Under the pieces are notes generated by a model. That model was not told the DNA's origin and searched no databases. It saw only the letters and a program-made list of their open reading frames with translations. 43,306 nt of DNA from an uncultured Solimonas sp. (GTDB lineage: Bacteria; Pseudomonadota; Gammaproteobacteria; Nevskiales; Nevskiaceae): assembly GCA_946478985.1 (NCBI GenBank), contig CAMLDZ010000014.1, forward strand, positions 1 to 43,306. Reading direction: 5' to 3'. How positions within the stretch are numbered: position 1 is the stretch's first letter; the number at the start of each line of letters is the position of its first letter. Shown here in pieces: positions 26,821 through 34,287 of this stretch. The position numbers and the translations under genes were made by a program.

Positions 26821-27866
26821 AGCAGGGGCACGGTGGTGAGCGAGGTGAGCATTCTACGGATCGGCGCGGGAAGGCCCAGCCGGGCCAGCTGTTCGGCGTC
26901 GATCCACTGCCAGCGCGACTCGCCCAGGACATCGCCCTGGTGGACTTCGATCTGTTGCGGCTGCAACTGCAGATCGAAGTGCGTGAACGCGTGCGAGAAC
27001 GCCGGCAGCGCATCGTGACTGAGCACGCGCAACTGTTGCGACTGCAGCCAGGCCGCAGTCTCGGGATCGCCGTCGCCCAGCAGCGGCGTGCACCACAGCC
27101 CGCCCCAAAGTCCCACCGGCGCCCGCCGCTCCAGCAGCAGGCGGCCGGCATCGTCACGGATGATCAGCATGCGCGTCTGACGTTGTGGGCGGTCACGCGC
27201 GGGCTTGGGGGCGGGGAACTCGGCGATGCGGTGGTTGATGCGTGCGCTGCAGTCCCCGGCCACGGGGCACAGCAGGCATTTCGGCGCACGTGCGCTGCAG
27301 ACGCCGGCGCCAAGGTCCATCAGCGCCTGCGTGTAATCGGCCAGCCGCGTAGCCGGCAGCCGGGCTTCGGCTTCGCGCCACAGCTGCTTCTGCACGGCCG
27401 GCGCGCCCGGCCAGCCGGCGATCGCCGCGTGGCGAGCCAGCACCCGGCGGACGTTGCCGTCGAGGATCGCGTGGCGGTCGCCGAAGGCCTGCGCGAGGAT
27501 CGCGCCGGCGGTGGAGCGGCCGATACCGGGCAGCGCGGCGATCGCGGCGATTTCACGCGGCCAGACGCCGCCATGCTGTTCGACCAGCAGCTGCGCGCAG
27601 CGGTGCAGATTGCGCGCGCGCGCGTAGTAGCCGAGGCCGGCCCAGTGCGCGAGCACGTCGTCGAGGGGCGCGGCAGCCAGCGCCTGCAGATCCGGAAAAC
27701 GCTGCAGGAAGCGCTGGAAGTAGGGGATGACCGTCGTGACCTGCGTCTGCTGCAGCATGATCTCCGACAGCCACACGCGATACGGCTCGCGCGGATGCTG
27801 CCACGGCAGGTCGTGGCGGCCATGCACCTCGAACCATTGCAGCAGGCGATCGGCGAAGCGCTTCAT
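26817..27866 (-). CDS. mutY: A/G-specific adenine DNA glycosylase MutY
   Basis: MutY of 349 residues removes adenine mispaired with 8-oxoguanine. Catalytic Glu35 is in SEIMLQQTQVTTVIPYF. The helix-hairpin-helix LPGIGRSTAGAI is followed by the catalytic Asp in ILDGNVRRVLARH. The [4Fe-4S] cysteines have the 6-2-5 spacing (CSARAPKCLLCPVAGDC). The C-terminal 120 residues are the MutT-like 8-oxoG recognition domain. The start at 27866 overlaps the end of the SRPBCC gene by four bases; the open frame upstream is a shadow of that gene. With the Nudix protein at 2.5 kb it covers two parts of the 8-oxoguanine defence. Confidence 0.95.
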   Translation of the reverse strand: MKRFADRLLQWFEVHGRHDLPWQHPREPYRVWLSEIMLQQTQVTTVIPYFQRFLQRFPDLQALAAAPLDDVLAHWAGLGYYARARNLHRCAQLLVEQHGGVWPREIAAIAALPGIGRSTAGAILAQAFGDRHAILDGNVRRVLARHAAIAGWPGAPAVQKQLWREAEARLPATRLADYTQALMDLGAGVCSARAPKCLLCPVAGDCSARINHRIAEFPAPKPARDRPQRQTRMLIIRDDAGRLLLERRAPVGLWGGLWCTPLLGDGDPETAAWLQSQQLRVLSHDALPAFSHAFTHFDLQLQPQQIEVHQGDVLGESRWQWIDAEQLARLGLPAPIRRMLTSLTTVPLL

Positions 27867-28465
27867 GGCGCGGCTGCCGGGTTGCGATGGGCTGCGCGCT
27901 GCTGCGCCAGCATCTCGATGCCGCGCGCCGTGCGCTGTGCCTGCCGGCGCATGGTGCGCTCGATCAGCCACGGCCCGAGCAGCGGCGGCACCCAGAAATC
28001 GGGCTCCAGAGCGGCGGCGAAACGCAGGCAGGTCTGCGCGCCGCAAGGCGCCAGCTGCCAGTCGGCGAGGCCGTAGCGCAGATTGCTCAATTGCGGGATC
28101 ACCGTTGCCTGCATCAGCCAGCGCTCGCCCTGTTGCGTGGTCTTCACATCCTGTACCTGGTCGAGCCGCGTGCAGAAGAAGGCGATGCACATGCGCACGC
28201 GCGTGCGCCAGCGCGGCAGCGCCGCCGCGTCCACCGGCAGCGGCTCGACATGCTCGACCGCGGGATTGATGCGCGGCAGGTTGTTGAAGTCATGGAAGAC
28301 GGCGTAGCTGTCGGCGACAGCGACATCCAGATGCGCCTGCAGTTCGATGCGGTAGCGGCTGCCGTCGCGATCGACGAGCAGCGTGTCGATCGTTTCGGCG
28401 CGGCCCTGCGCGCTCGCCAGCAGCAGCGCGAGCGCAGGACCGATGCGGCTGCCTACTGTGGCGAT
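27863..28465 (-). CDS. Exported SRPBCC (START-like) protein with a probable ATC start codon
   Basis: A frame of 200 codons lies between asmA and mutY. Its C-terminal part fits an SRPBCC/polyketide-cyclase-like fold: ADSYAVFHDFNNLPRINPAV, then LRFAAALEPDFWVPPLLGPW and a helical end. The N-terminus reads like a signal peptide (VGSRIGPALALLLASAQGRA, then ETID). No ATG, GTG or TTG precedes that peptide in this frame or nearby in any frame. An in-frame ATC at 28465-28463 sits nine bases after a strong GGAGGA, giving MATVGSRIGP as the start. A GTG at 28234 would remove the signal and part of the fold. The gene overlaps the asmA 3' end by 13 bases and mutY by four. Function unknown; lipid or hydrophobic ligand binding is typical of the fold. 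Confidence 0.7.
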   Translation of the reverse strand: MATVGSRIGPALALLLASAQGRAETIDTLLVDRDGSRYRIELQAHLDVAVADSYAVFHDFNNLPRINPAVEHVEPLPVDAAALPRWRTRVRMCIAFFCTRLDQVQDVKTTQQGERWLMQATVIPQLSNLRYGLADWQLAPCGAQTCLRFAAALEPDFWVPPLLGPWLIERTMRRQAQRTARGIEMLAQQRAAHRNPAAAP

Positions 28466-31119
28466 GGCGTCGCTTCCTCCGGGGCCGCCTCCGGGGCGGC
28501 TTCCGGGGCGGTCTGCTGCTGTTTCTTCTTCTTGCCGAACAGCAGATCGCCGATCTTGTCGTTGATCTTCTGCTTGACCTCGTCCTCGCGGCCCTTGAGT
28601 TCCTCGCGGACCTTCTCGGTGGCCTTCTGCTTGATCGCGTCCTTGATGTCGACCTTGTACTTCGGCTGGTAGAGGTTGCCGGTCAGGCGGATCGGGATCG
28701 TCACGCCGTTGAGCTGCGACAGCTCCTTGCCGCCCTGGCCCTTGCTGGTCTCGACGATTGTCGGCTTGGCGGTGTAGTCGATGGTCTCGTTGGCCAGGTT
28801 GATCGTGCCGGCACCGCCGACGCGGAACAGCGGGCTCGCGGCGTTGAGGTCATCGGTGGTCAGCACGCCGTTGTTGAGCTTGCCGCTGACGGTGATGGTC
28901 GCGAAGTCGGTGGTCGGTGCGCTGGTTTCCTGGTAGTTCAGGTTGCCGGCCAGCGCGGCTTCGGCACGGCGGATGATCTGGCCGAGATTGAAGCCCTTGA
29001 CCGCGCCGTTCTCGGCCTTGGCGGCGAAGCTGCCGCTCAGGGTCTTGCGCAGGTCGCCGACGGTCTGGCCGCGGCCACCGACGTCGAGGTCCAGGTTGGC
29101 AGTGCCGCTGACGTAGTCCTTGCCGAGCAGGTCGAGCAGGAACGGCGCGGCCTCGAACGAACTGAGCTTGAGCTTCGCCGCGTAGCCCGGCGCCGCCGCC
29201 GGCGTGAAGCGGTTGCTGAGGCTGACGCTGCCGCCGTACAGCTGCGCGCTCAGATCCTGCTGCTTGGCGCCGCCCGGCGTGCCGGACAGCTTGAGCGCGA
29301 TGTTCTTCAGCTTGAGGTTGTTGATCTTCAGCGCGCCGATGTCGAAGCTGCCGTTGGCGTTGAGCTTGGTCAGCAGCTCGTTGGGCAGCTGGATGGCATT
29401 GATGTCGGTCTTCTGCTCGGCCTTCTTGGCCTGCGGATTTTCGACCGGCTTGGGCGGCAGGTAGCGGTCGGCATCGATGCTGTCGAGCTTGAGCGCGAAG
29501 CTGAGCGCCTGCGTCTTGAAGTCGTCGATTGAGGCCTGGCCCTTGATCGTCGTCTGGTCGAGCGTGATCGCCAGATCCTGCAGCGCCGCGCGGCTCAGGC
29601 TGCCGTTGATCCTGGTGCTCAGCGAGGCGCTGGACAGCGCTTGCGGATCGGCGGTGTTGGGCTGGATGCCGAACACGCCGGCAAGCTTGCGCGGGCTGAA
29701 CTTCTCCATCGTCAGTGGGCCGTAGACGCGCGGCGTCTCGGTGTTGAGACCGGTGCCGGAGATATCGGTCTTCAACACCAGATCGGCAGCGGTGAGCACA
29801 CCGTTCTGGAAGCGGAAGGCGCCTTGACTGCCGTTGTAGGCGACCGTGCCGCCGAGCTTGAGGCTCTGCTTGCCGCCCGGCACCTGCTGGCCGGCGATCT
29901 CGCTGTCCACCGACAGATCCTGCAGGTTGAACAGCTGCGCGCCGAAGTCGGCGAGCAGGCGCGTGCGCAGCGTTGCCGTCACGTCGAGTTCCTTGGCCTT
30001 GCCCTTGAGCGTGAGCTTGAGATCCCTGGTGTCGAGCTTGTTGTTCTTGAAGTCCGGCTTGAGCGTGCCGCTCAGGCCCAGATCGGCAGAGGCGGCCGGT
30101 GCCTTCGACAGCAGCGCGGCCTTGAGGTCGATGTCGCAGGGCTCGCCGGGTGTGAACGCGCCGGTCTTGAAGTTGAGCTTGCTCAATTCATAGTGCGCGC
30201 CGGACTGCGCGTCGCTGTAGACCAGTGCGGCGTCGTTGATGGCGATGCCGGCGATGCCGATGCGGTTGAGGTCGAACGGCGCCGCGTTGGGGTCCTTCGG
30301 CTGTTCCGGCGCATTGCCGGGCTTGAGCAGATGCTCCCAGTTGCTGCGGCCGTTCTTGTCCTTGGTGAGCGTAGCGCGCAGGCCGTTGACGCTCAGCTTG
30401 AGATCCTTGGTGGTGAACTGCTTGGTTTTGAAGTCCGGCGTGACGGTGCCGCTGAACTCGATGTCGGCCTGCACTTCCGGTGCCTTGGACAGGGCGCTGA
30501 CGGCAAGCTCGATATTGACCGGCTTGTCGGGCGCCAGCGCGCTGGTCTTCAGCTTCAGGTCCTTCAGCTCGTAGCGCGCGCCGATCTGGGCATCGTCATA
30601 GCTGACCGCGGCGTCGCTGATCGAGATGCCGGCGATGTCGAGGCTGTCGAGCGAGAACTGCGATTCGGCCTTGCTTTGCTCCGGCTTCTGCTCCGGAGCC
30701 TGCGCCTCGGCCTCCTTGCGCTTGACCAGATCGTCCCAGTTGCTGACGCCGTCCTTGTTTTTGGCGGCGTTGACCTGCAGGCCTTCGAGCGACACCGTGC
30801 TGACCTGGATCTGCTTGTCGAGCAGCAGCGGCATCAGCTTGACGCCGACCGACAGCTTGCCGACCTGGGCGAACGGCTGATCGCCGAAGCCGGCGGCATT
30901 GCTGAGTCTGGCGTCACTGATCGACACATTGAGCCACGGAAAGATCTTCAGCTGGATGTCGCCCAGCGCCAGTTCGCGGCCGGTCTGCTGCTTCACCGCA
31001 TCGGCGATGCGGCCGCGGTAGTCGTTGGGGTCGAAGGTGGCGGCCGCGATCGCCAGCGCGGCAATGACCAGCACCAGCAGGCCGGCGACGACGAAGCCTG
31101 CGATCTTGAGAATTTTCAT
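28453..31119 (-). CDS. asmA: AsmA family protein
   Basis: This large AsmA-type protein has 888 residues. A single N-terminal membrane anchor (KIAGFVVAGLLVLVIAALAIAA, given here as positions 5-26) is followed by the AsmA signature FDPNDYRGRIADAVKQQTGR. A long periplasmic repeat-rich beta region contains three internal copies of a block around SNWDDLVK/SNWEHLLK and SYDDAQIGARYELKDLKLKT-like text. The C-terminal AsmA_2-type part contains ENGAVKGFNLGQIIRRAEA. A charged tail with KKKKQQQ and PEAAPEAAPEE ends it. Relatives are implicated in lipid transport to, or assembly of, the outer membrane. The start has GGAGAG 11 bases upstream. The asmA-mutY-yggX neighbourhood is conserved in Pseudomonas. 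Confidence 0.93.
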   Translation of the reverse strand: MKILKIAGFVVAGLLVLVIAALAIAAATFDPNDYRGRIADAVKQQTGRELALGDIQLKIFPWLNVSISDARLSNAAGFGDQPFAQVGKLSVGVKLMPLLLDKQIQVSTVSLEGLQVNAAKNKDGVSNWDDLVKRKEAEAQAPEQKPEQSKAESQFSLDSLDIAGISISDAAVSYDDAQIGARYELKDLKLKTSALAPDKPVNIELAVSALSKAPEVQADIEFSGTVTPDFKTKQFTTKDLKLSVNGLRATLTKDKNGRSNWEHLLKPGNAPEQPKDPNAAPFDLNRIGIAGIAINDAALVYSDAQSGAHYELSKLNFKTGAFTPGEPCDIDLKAALLSKAPAASADLGLSGTLKPDFKNNKLDTRDLKLTLKGKAKELDVTATLRTRLLADFGAQLFNLQDLSVDSEIAGQQVPGGKQSLKLGGTVAYNGSQGAFRFQNGVLTAADLVLKTDISGTGLNTETPRVYGPLTMEKFSPRKLAGVFGIQPNTADPQALSSASLSTRINGSLSRAALQDLAITLDQTTIKGQASIDDFKTQALSFALKLDSIDADRYLPPKPVENPQAKKAEQKTDINAIQLPNELLTKLNANGSFDIGALKINNLKLKNIALKLSGTPGGAKQQDLSAQLYGGSVSLSNRFTPAAAPGYAAKLKLSSFEAAPFLLDLLGKDYVSGTANLDLDVGGRGQTVGDLRKTLSGSFAAKAENGAVKGFNLGQIIRRAEAALAGNLNYQETSAPTTDFATITVSGKLNNGVLTTDDLNAASPLFRVGGAGTINLANETIDYTAKPTIVETSKGQGGKELSQLNGVTIPIRLTGNLYQPKYKVDIKDAIKQKATEKVREELKGREDEVKQKINDKIGDLLFGKKKKQQQTAPEAAPEAAPEEATPSPQ
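28475..28480 (-). promoter_or_regulatory. Shine-Dalgarno GGAGGA preceding an in-frame ATC
   Basis: The strong GGAGGA lies inside the 3' end of asmA and is followed by nine bases, AGCGACGCC, and then ATC. It decides the proposed start of the SRPBCC gene. Confidence 0.55.
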
Positions 31120-31238
31120 GCTGTTCAGCTCTCCGCTGTGGGGATGGCGGTACCGCTGCCGCTCGTGCTCCAGCAATCTAGGAGCGGAGTCTGGCCCGCA
31201 CATGAATGCCGGCATGCGCCGGCCCGGCGGCGCGCATC

Positions 31239-31439
31239 TCAGCCGCCGCCGATCGCCTGCACGATCAGCACTTCATCGCCGTCGGCGAGCGCGACGCTGT
31301 CATGCCGCGAGCGTGGCACGATGGCGCCATTGAGCTCCACGGCGACTCGCTTGTCGCCGAGCTGCAGCGCTTCGAGCATCTGGCGCAGGCTGGCGGCGGC
31401 CTGCAGCTGGCGCGCTTCGCCGTTGATCGTCACTTGCAT
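31239..31439 (-). CDS. thiS: Sulfur carrier protein ThiS
   Basis: ThiS of 66 residues has the ubiquitin-like fold and ends in GGG, whose terminal Gly becomes the thiocarboxylate that donates sulfur to the thiazole of thiamine. MQVTINGEARQL, VAVELNGAIVPR and LADGDEVLIVQAIGGG are typical. It is transcribed away from thiG, with tRNA-Gly between them, whereas thiS usually directly precedes thiG on the same strand. Confidence 0.93.
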   Translation of the reverse strand: MQVTINGEARQLQAAASLRQMLEALQLGDKRVAVELNGAIVPRSRHDSVALADGDEVLIVQAIGGG

Positions 31440-31447
31440 GGGCGGCT

Positions 31448-31478
31448 TTGGCTAAAAATCCGGACGCTGTTCTACAAT
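31448..31478 (+). promoter_or_regulatory. Possible promoter of tRNA-Gly and thiG
   Basis: TACAAT at 31473-31478 is a good -10 box, 13 bases before the tRNA 5' end. The best -35 candidate is the poor TTGGCT at 31448-31453 with a 19-bp spacer. Confidence 0.4.
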
Positions 31479-31491
31479 GGTCGCCTGCCAG

Positions 31492-31565
31492 GCGGGTGTA
31501 GTTCAATGGTAGAACTTCGGCTTCCCAAGCCGATAGCGTGGGTTCGATTCCCATCACCCGCTCCA
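31492..31565 (+). tRNA. tRNA-Gly (anticodon CCC)
   Basis: This 74-nt cloverleaf has its CCA encoded. The acceptor stem is GCGGGTG/CACCCGC and the D-arm is GTTC...GAAC. The anticodon stem TCGGC/GCCGA has loop TTCCCAA, so the anticodon is CCC (reads GGG). The T-arm is GTGGG-TTCGATT-CCCAT. It ends 52 bases before thiG on the same strand. Confidence 0.96.
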
Positions 31566-31578
31566 TCCTCTTGTGCCA

Positions 31579-31602
31579 GGCCCGTCTGCGGTATCGCGGG
31601 CC
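31579..31602 (+). other. Hairpin between tRNA-Gly and thiG
   Basis: GGCCC (31579-31583) pairs with GGGCC (31598-31602), and GCG (31588-31590) with CGC (31595-31597) around GTAT. There is no T-tract, so it may be a processing or partial-termination structure in a tRNA-thiG transcript. Confidence 0.4.
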
Positions 31603-31617
31603 GCGACGACGACGACG

Positions 31618-32415
31618 ATGTCCCAGACCCAAGCCGCTACTGACACCTTGCTGATCGCCGGCAAGTCCTATCGCTCCCGCCTGCTGGTCGGCACCGGCAA
31701 GTACAAGGATCTGGACGAGACGCGCCGCGCGATCGTCGCCAGCGGCGCCGAGATCGTCACGGTGGCGATCCGCCGGACCAATATTGGTCAGAACGCCGGC
31801 GAGCCGAACCTGCTCGACGTGATCCCGCCGAGCGAGTTCACCATCCTGCCCAACACCGCCGGCTGTTATACCGCCAAGGATGCGGTGCACACCTGCCAGC
31901 TGGCGCGCGAACTGCTCGATGGCCACTCGCTGGTCAAGCTGGAAGTGCTCGGCGACGCCAAGACGCTCTATCCGGACGTGCCGGCGACACTGGCGGCCGC
32001 GGAGACGCTGGTCAAGGACGGCTTCCAGGTGATGGTTTACACCAGCGACGACCCCATCATCTGCAAGCGGCTCGAAGAGATGGGTTGCGTGGCGGTGATG
32101 CCGCTGGCGGCGCCGATCGGCTCGGGTTTAGGCATCCAGAACAAGTACAACATCCTCACCATCGTCGAGAACGCGCGGGTGCCGATCCTGGTCGACGCCG
32201 GCGTTGGCACCGCCTCCGATGCGGCGATCGCCATGGAGCTCGGCTGCGACGGCGTGCTGATGAACACCGCGATCGCCGAGGCCCGCGACCCGGTGCTGAT
32301 GGCCAGCGCGATGAAGAAGGCGATCGAAGCCGGCCGCGAGGCGCGCCTCGCCGGCCGCATGCCGCGCCGCCGCTTCGCCAGTGCCTCGTCGCCGCTCGAA
32401 GGCTTGCCGTTCTAA
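31618..32415 (+). CDS. thiG: Thiazole synthase ThiG
   Basis: ThiG of 265 residues condenses 1-deoxy-D-xylulose 5-phosphate, dehydroglycine and ThiS-thiocarboxylate sulfur into the thiamine thiazole. The Schiff-base Lys is in [11 protein letters not shown]. Also visible are the phosphate-binding [29 protein letters not shown] and [11 protein letters not shown]. Start chosen at 31618 ([10 protein letters not shown]), because the 15 upstream in-frame codons run through a hairpin and a GACGAC repeat. There is no clear Shine-Dalgarno sequence. It is followed after one base by trmB. Confidence 0.95.
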   Translation: MSQTQAATDTLLIAGKSYRSRLLVGTGKYKDLDETRRAIVASGAEIVTVAIRRTNIGQNAGEPNLLDVIPPSEFTILPNTAGCYTAKDAVHTCQLARELLDGHSLVKLEVLGDAKTLYPDVPATLAAAETLVKDGFQVMVYTSDDPIICKRLEEMGCVAVMPLAAPIGSGLGIQNKYNILTIVENARVPILVDAGVGTASDAAIAMELGCDGVLMNTAIAEARDPVLMASAMKKAIEAGREARLAGRMPRRRFASASSPLEGLPF

Positions 32416-32416
32416 G

Positions 32417-33115
32417 GTGAGCGAGACGACCGAAGCGGCGCCGCACCGCCGCGAGATCCGTTCCTTCGTCCGCCGCGAAGGCCGCATGACGGATGCGCAG
32501 AAGCGCGCGATGGACGAGCTGTGGCCGCGCTATGGCGTCGATGCGCCGGCCGGCTTCGCCGATCTGGACGCGCTGTTCGGCCGCCATGCCCCACGCGTGT
32601 TCGAGATCGGCTTCGGCATGGGCGATTACCTCTACAGCCGCGTCGCCGCCGAACCGCAGCACGACTTCATCGGTGTCGAAGTGCATCGTCCCGGGGTCGG
32701 CCGTCTGCTCAATCGCGCGGCTGCGGTGGCCGCGACGAATCTGCGCGTCGCCAGCATCGATGCGGTCGAGGTGTTGCGCGATGGCATCGCCGACGGCGCG
32801 CTCGACGAGATCGTCATCCAGTTTCCGGATCCCTGGCACAAGGCGCGGCACAACAAGCGGCGCCTGGTGCAGCCGGCGTTCGCGCAGCTGGCGGCGGCCA
32901 AGCTCAAGGCGGGCGGCCTGCTGTCGCTGGCCACCGACTGGGCGCCTTACGCCGAGCACATGCTGGACGTGCTCAATGCAGCGCCGGGCCTGCGCAACCA
33001 GGCGTCCGACGGTCGCTACGTGCCGCGCCCGCAGACGCGCCTGAAGACCAAGTTCGAGGCGCGCGGCGAGCGGCTCGGCCACGCGGTCTTCGATCTCGCC
33101 TTCCGCCGCGTTTGA
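32417..33115 (+). CDS. trmB: tRNA (guanine-N7-)-methyltransferase TrmB
   Basis: TrmB of 232 residues makes m7G46 in tRNA with S-adenosylmethionine. The sequence IRSFVRREGRMTDAQKRAMD near the N-terminus, the SAM-binding FEIGFGMGDYL, the family motif VIQFPDPWHKARHNKRRLVQ and the C-terminal RPQTRLKTKFEARGERLGH are all characteristic. I chose GTG at 32417, one base after the thiG stop, because the N-terminal RREIRSFVRREG block would be lost with later starts. The thiG-trmB order is common in gammaproteobacteria. Confidence 0.95.
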   Translation: MSETTEAAPHRREIRSFVRREGRMTDAQKRAMDELWPRYGVDAPAGFADLDALFGRHAPRVFEIGFGMGDYLYSRVAAEPQHDFIGVEVHRPGVGRLLNRAAAVAATNLRVASIDAVEVLRDGIADGALDEIVIQFPDPWHKARHNKRRLVQPAFAQLAAAKLKAGGLLSLATDWAPYAEHMLDVLNAAPGLRNQASDGRYVPRPQTRLKTKFEARGERLGHAVFDLAFRRV

Positions 33116-33181
33116 CCGACAGCCGCCGCCGGCGTGAGGTGACATGCGCCGGTCTGGCGAAGTCCGGTACTCTCGCGCCCC

Positions 33182-34072
33182 ATGTCCGCTAAACATCCGA
33201 TCATCGGCATCACCGGTGCCAGCGGCGCCGGTACCAGCACGGCGGTGAAGGCTTTCATGCGCCTGTTTGCCGAGATGAACATCAAGGGCGCGCTGGTCGA
33301 GGGCGACGCCTTTCATGCATACGATCGCCAGCAGACGCGCCGTGTGCTCGAGCGCGCGCGGATTCGCGGCGAGAACTTCTCCTTGTTTGCCCCGGCGGCC
33401 AATCTGCTCGAGCGCCTCGAAGGCCTGCTGCGCGAGTACGGCGAGCACGGCACCGGTGCGATCCGCCACTACCTGCATCGCGACGATGAAGCCGCCGCCG
33501 CGCGCCAGGCGCCCGGCACGTTCACCGCCTGGGAGCGGCTGCCGCCCGATACCGATCTGCTGTTCTACGAAGGCCTGCACGGTGCTTACGTCGGCGAGGA
33601 GATCAACATCGCCGAACACACCGATCTGCTGATCGGCGTGACGCCGGTGATCAATCTGGAGTGGATCCAGAAGATCAAGCGCGACACCGACGAGCGCGGC
33701 TATCGTCCGGAGGAGGTGGCCGGCACGATCCTGCGCCGCATGCCGGACTACGTGAACTACATCGTCCCGCAGTTTTCGCGCACCGACGTCAACTTCCAGC
33801 GCGTGCCGCTGGTGGACACCAGCAATCCGTTCGCGCTGCGCGAGATTCCGCTGAGCGAGGAAAGCCTGGTGGTGATCCACTTCAACGATCATTCGCGCGT
33901 CAAGGTCGATTTCGAGCAGCTCCTCGCCGCCGTGCCCGGCGCCTTCCAGTCACACGCGCAGACCCTGGTGGTGCCCGGTCCGCAGCAGGAGCGGGCGATG
34001 GAGCTGATCTTCCGGCCGGCGATCAGCGATCTGATCGCGCGCCGCGACCGCGCACGCGCGGCCAAGAAATAA
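33182..34072 (+). CDS. prkB: Phosphoribulokinase-family protein (PrkB type)
   Basis: This kinase of 296 residues has the P-loop GITGASGAGTSTAVKAF at residues 8-24. The family motifs GDAFHAYDR, FYEGLHGAYVG and INLEWIQKIKRDTDERGYR follow. The length matches class I phosphoribulokinases and E. coli PrkB, found in organisms without RuBisCO. No Calvin-cycle gene lies nearby, so the physiological substrate is uncertain. TACTCT at 33168-33173, eight bases before the ATG, could be a -10 box, and no Shine-Dalgarno sequence is visible, which suggests a leaderless message. Confidence 0.88.
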   Translation: MSAKHPIIGITGASGAGTSTAVKAFMRLFAEMNIKGALVEGDAFHAYDRQQTRRVLERARIRGENFSLFAPAANLLERLEGLLREYGEHGTGAIRHYLHRDDEAAAARQAPGTFTAWERLPPDTDLLFYEGLHGAYVGEEINIAEHTDLLIGVTPVINLEWIQKIKRDTDERGYRPEEVAGTILRRMPDYVNYIVPQFSRTDVNFQRVPLVDTSNPFALREIPLSEESLVVIHFNDHSRVKVDFEQLLAAVPGAFQSHAQTLVVPGPQQERAMELIFRPAISDLIARRDRARAAKK

Positions 34073-34118
34073 GGGCTTGCGACGAGTGACATTGCCTTGA
34101 GCAGGACCTGATATTTGT

Positions 34119-34241
34119 TGCTCCCTCCCCCCGCCTGCGGGGAGAGGGCTGGGGTGAGGGGCGCGCAGAAGGCGCCTGCATACGCTGAAGCGGCCTCTCA
34201 TCCGCCCTTCGGGCACCTTCTCGCCGCGAGCGGGCAGAAGG
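34119..34241. repeat. Decayed dispersed inverted-repeat element
   Basis: The left part (34121-34160) forms an imperfect stem from CCCTCCCCCCGC and GCGGGGAGAGGG and continues into GGGGTGAGGGG. The right part (34195-34241) has CTCATCC, a small GCCC-TTC-GGGC hairpin and CCTTCT...AGAAGG. This wording matches a widespread intergenic repeat of proteobacteria whose spurious translation (PPPACGERAGVRG) often appears in databases. Only one copy is in the window. It may act as the 3' structure of the prkB transcript. Confidence 0.6.
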
Positions 34242-34287
34242 AAAACCCAAGAACGCGCCGCTTGAGCAAGGGCCATTGGAGCTTGCG

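Noticed and set aside
31440..31491. TPP riboswitch near thiS or thiG
   Set aside because: The gaps (52 bases on each side of the tRNA) are too short and lack the CTGAGA and pyrophosphate-helix signatures.
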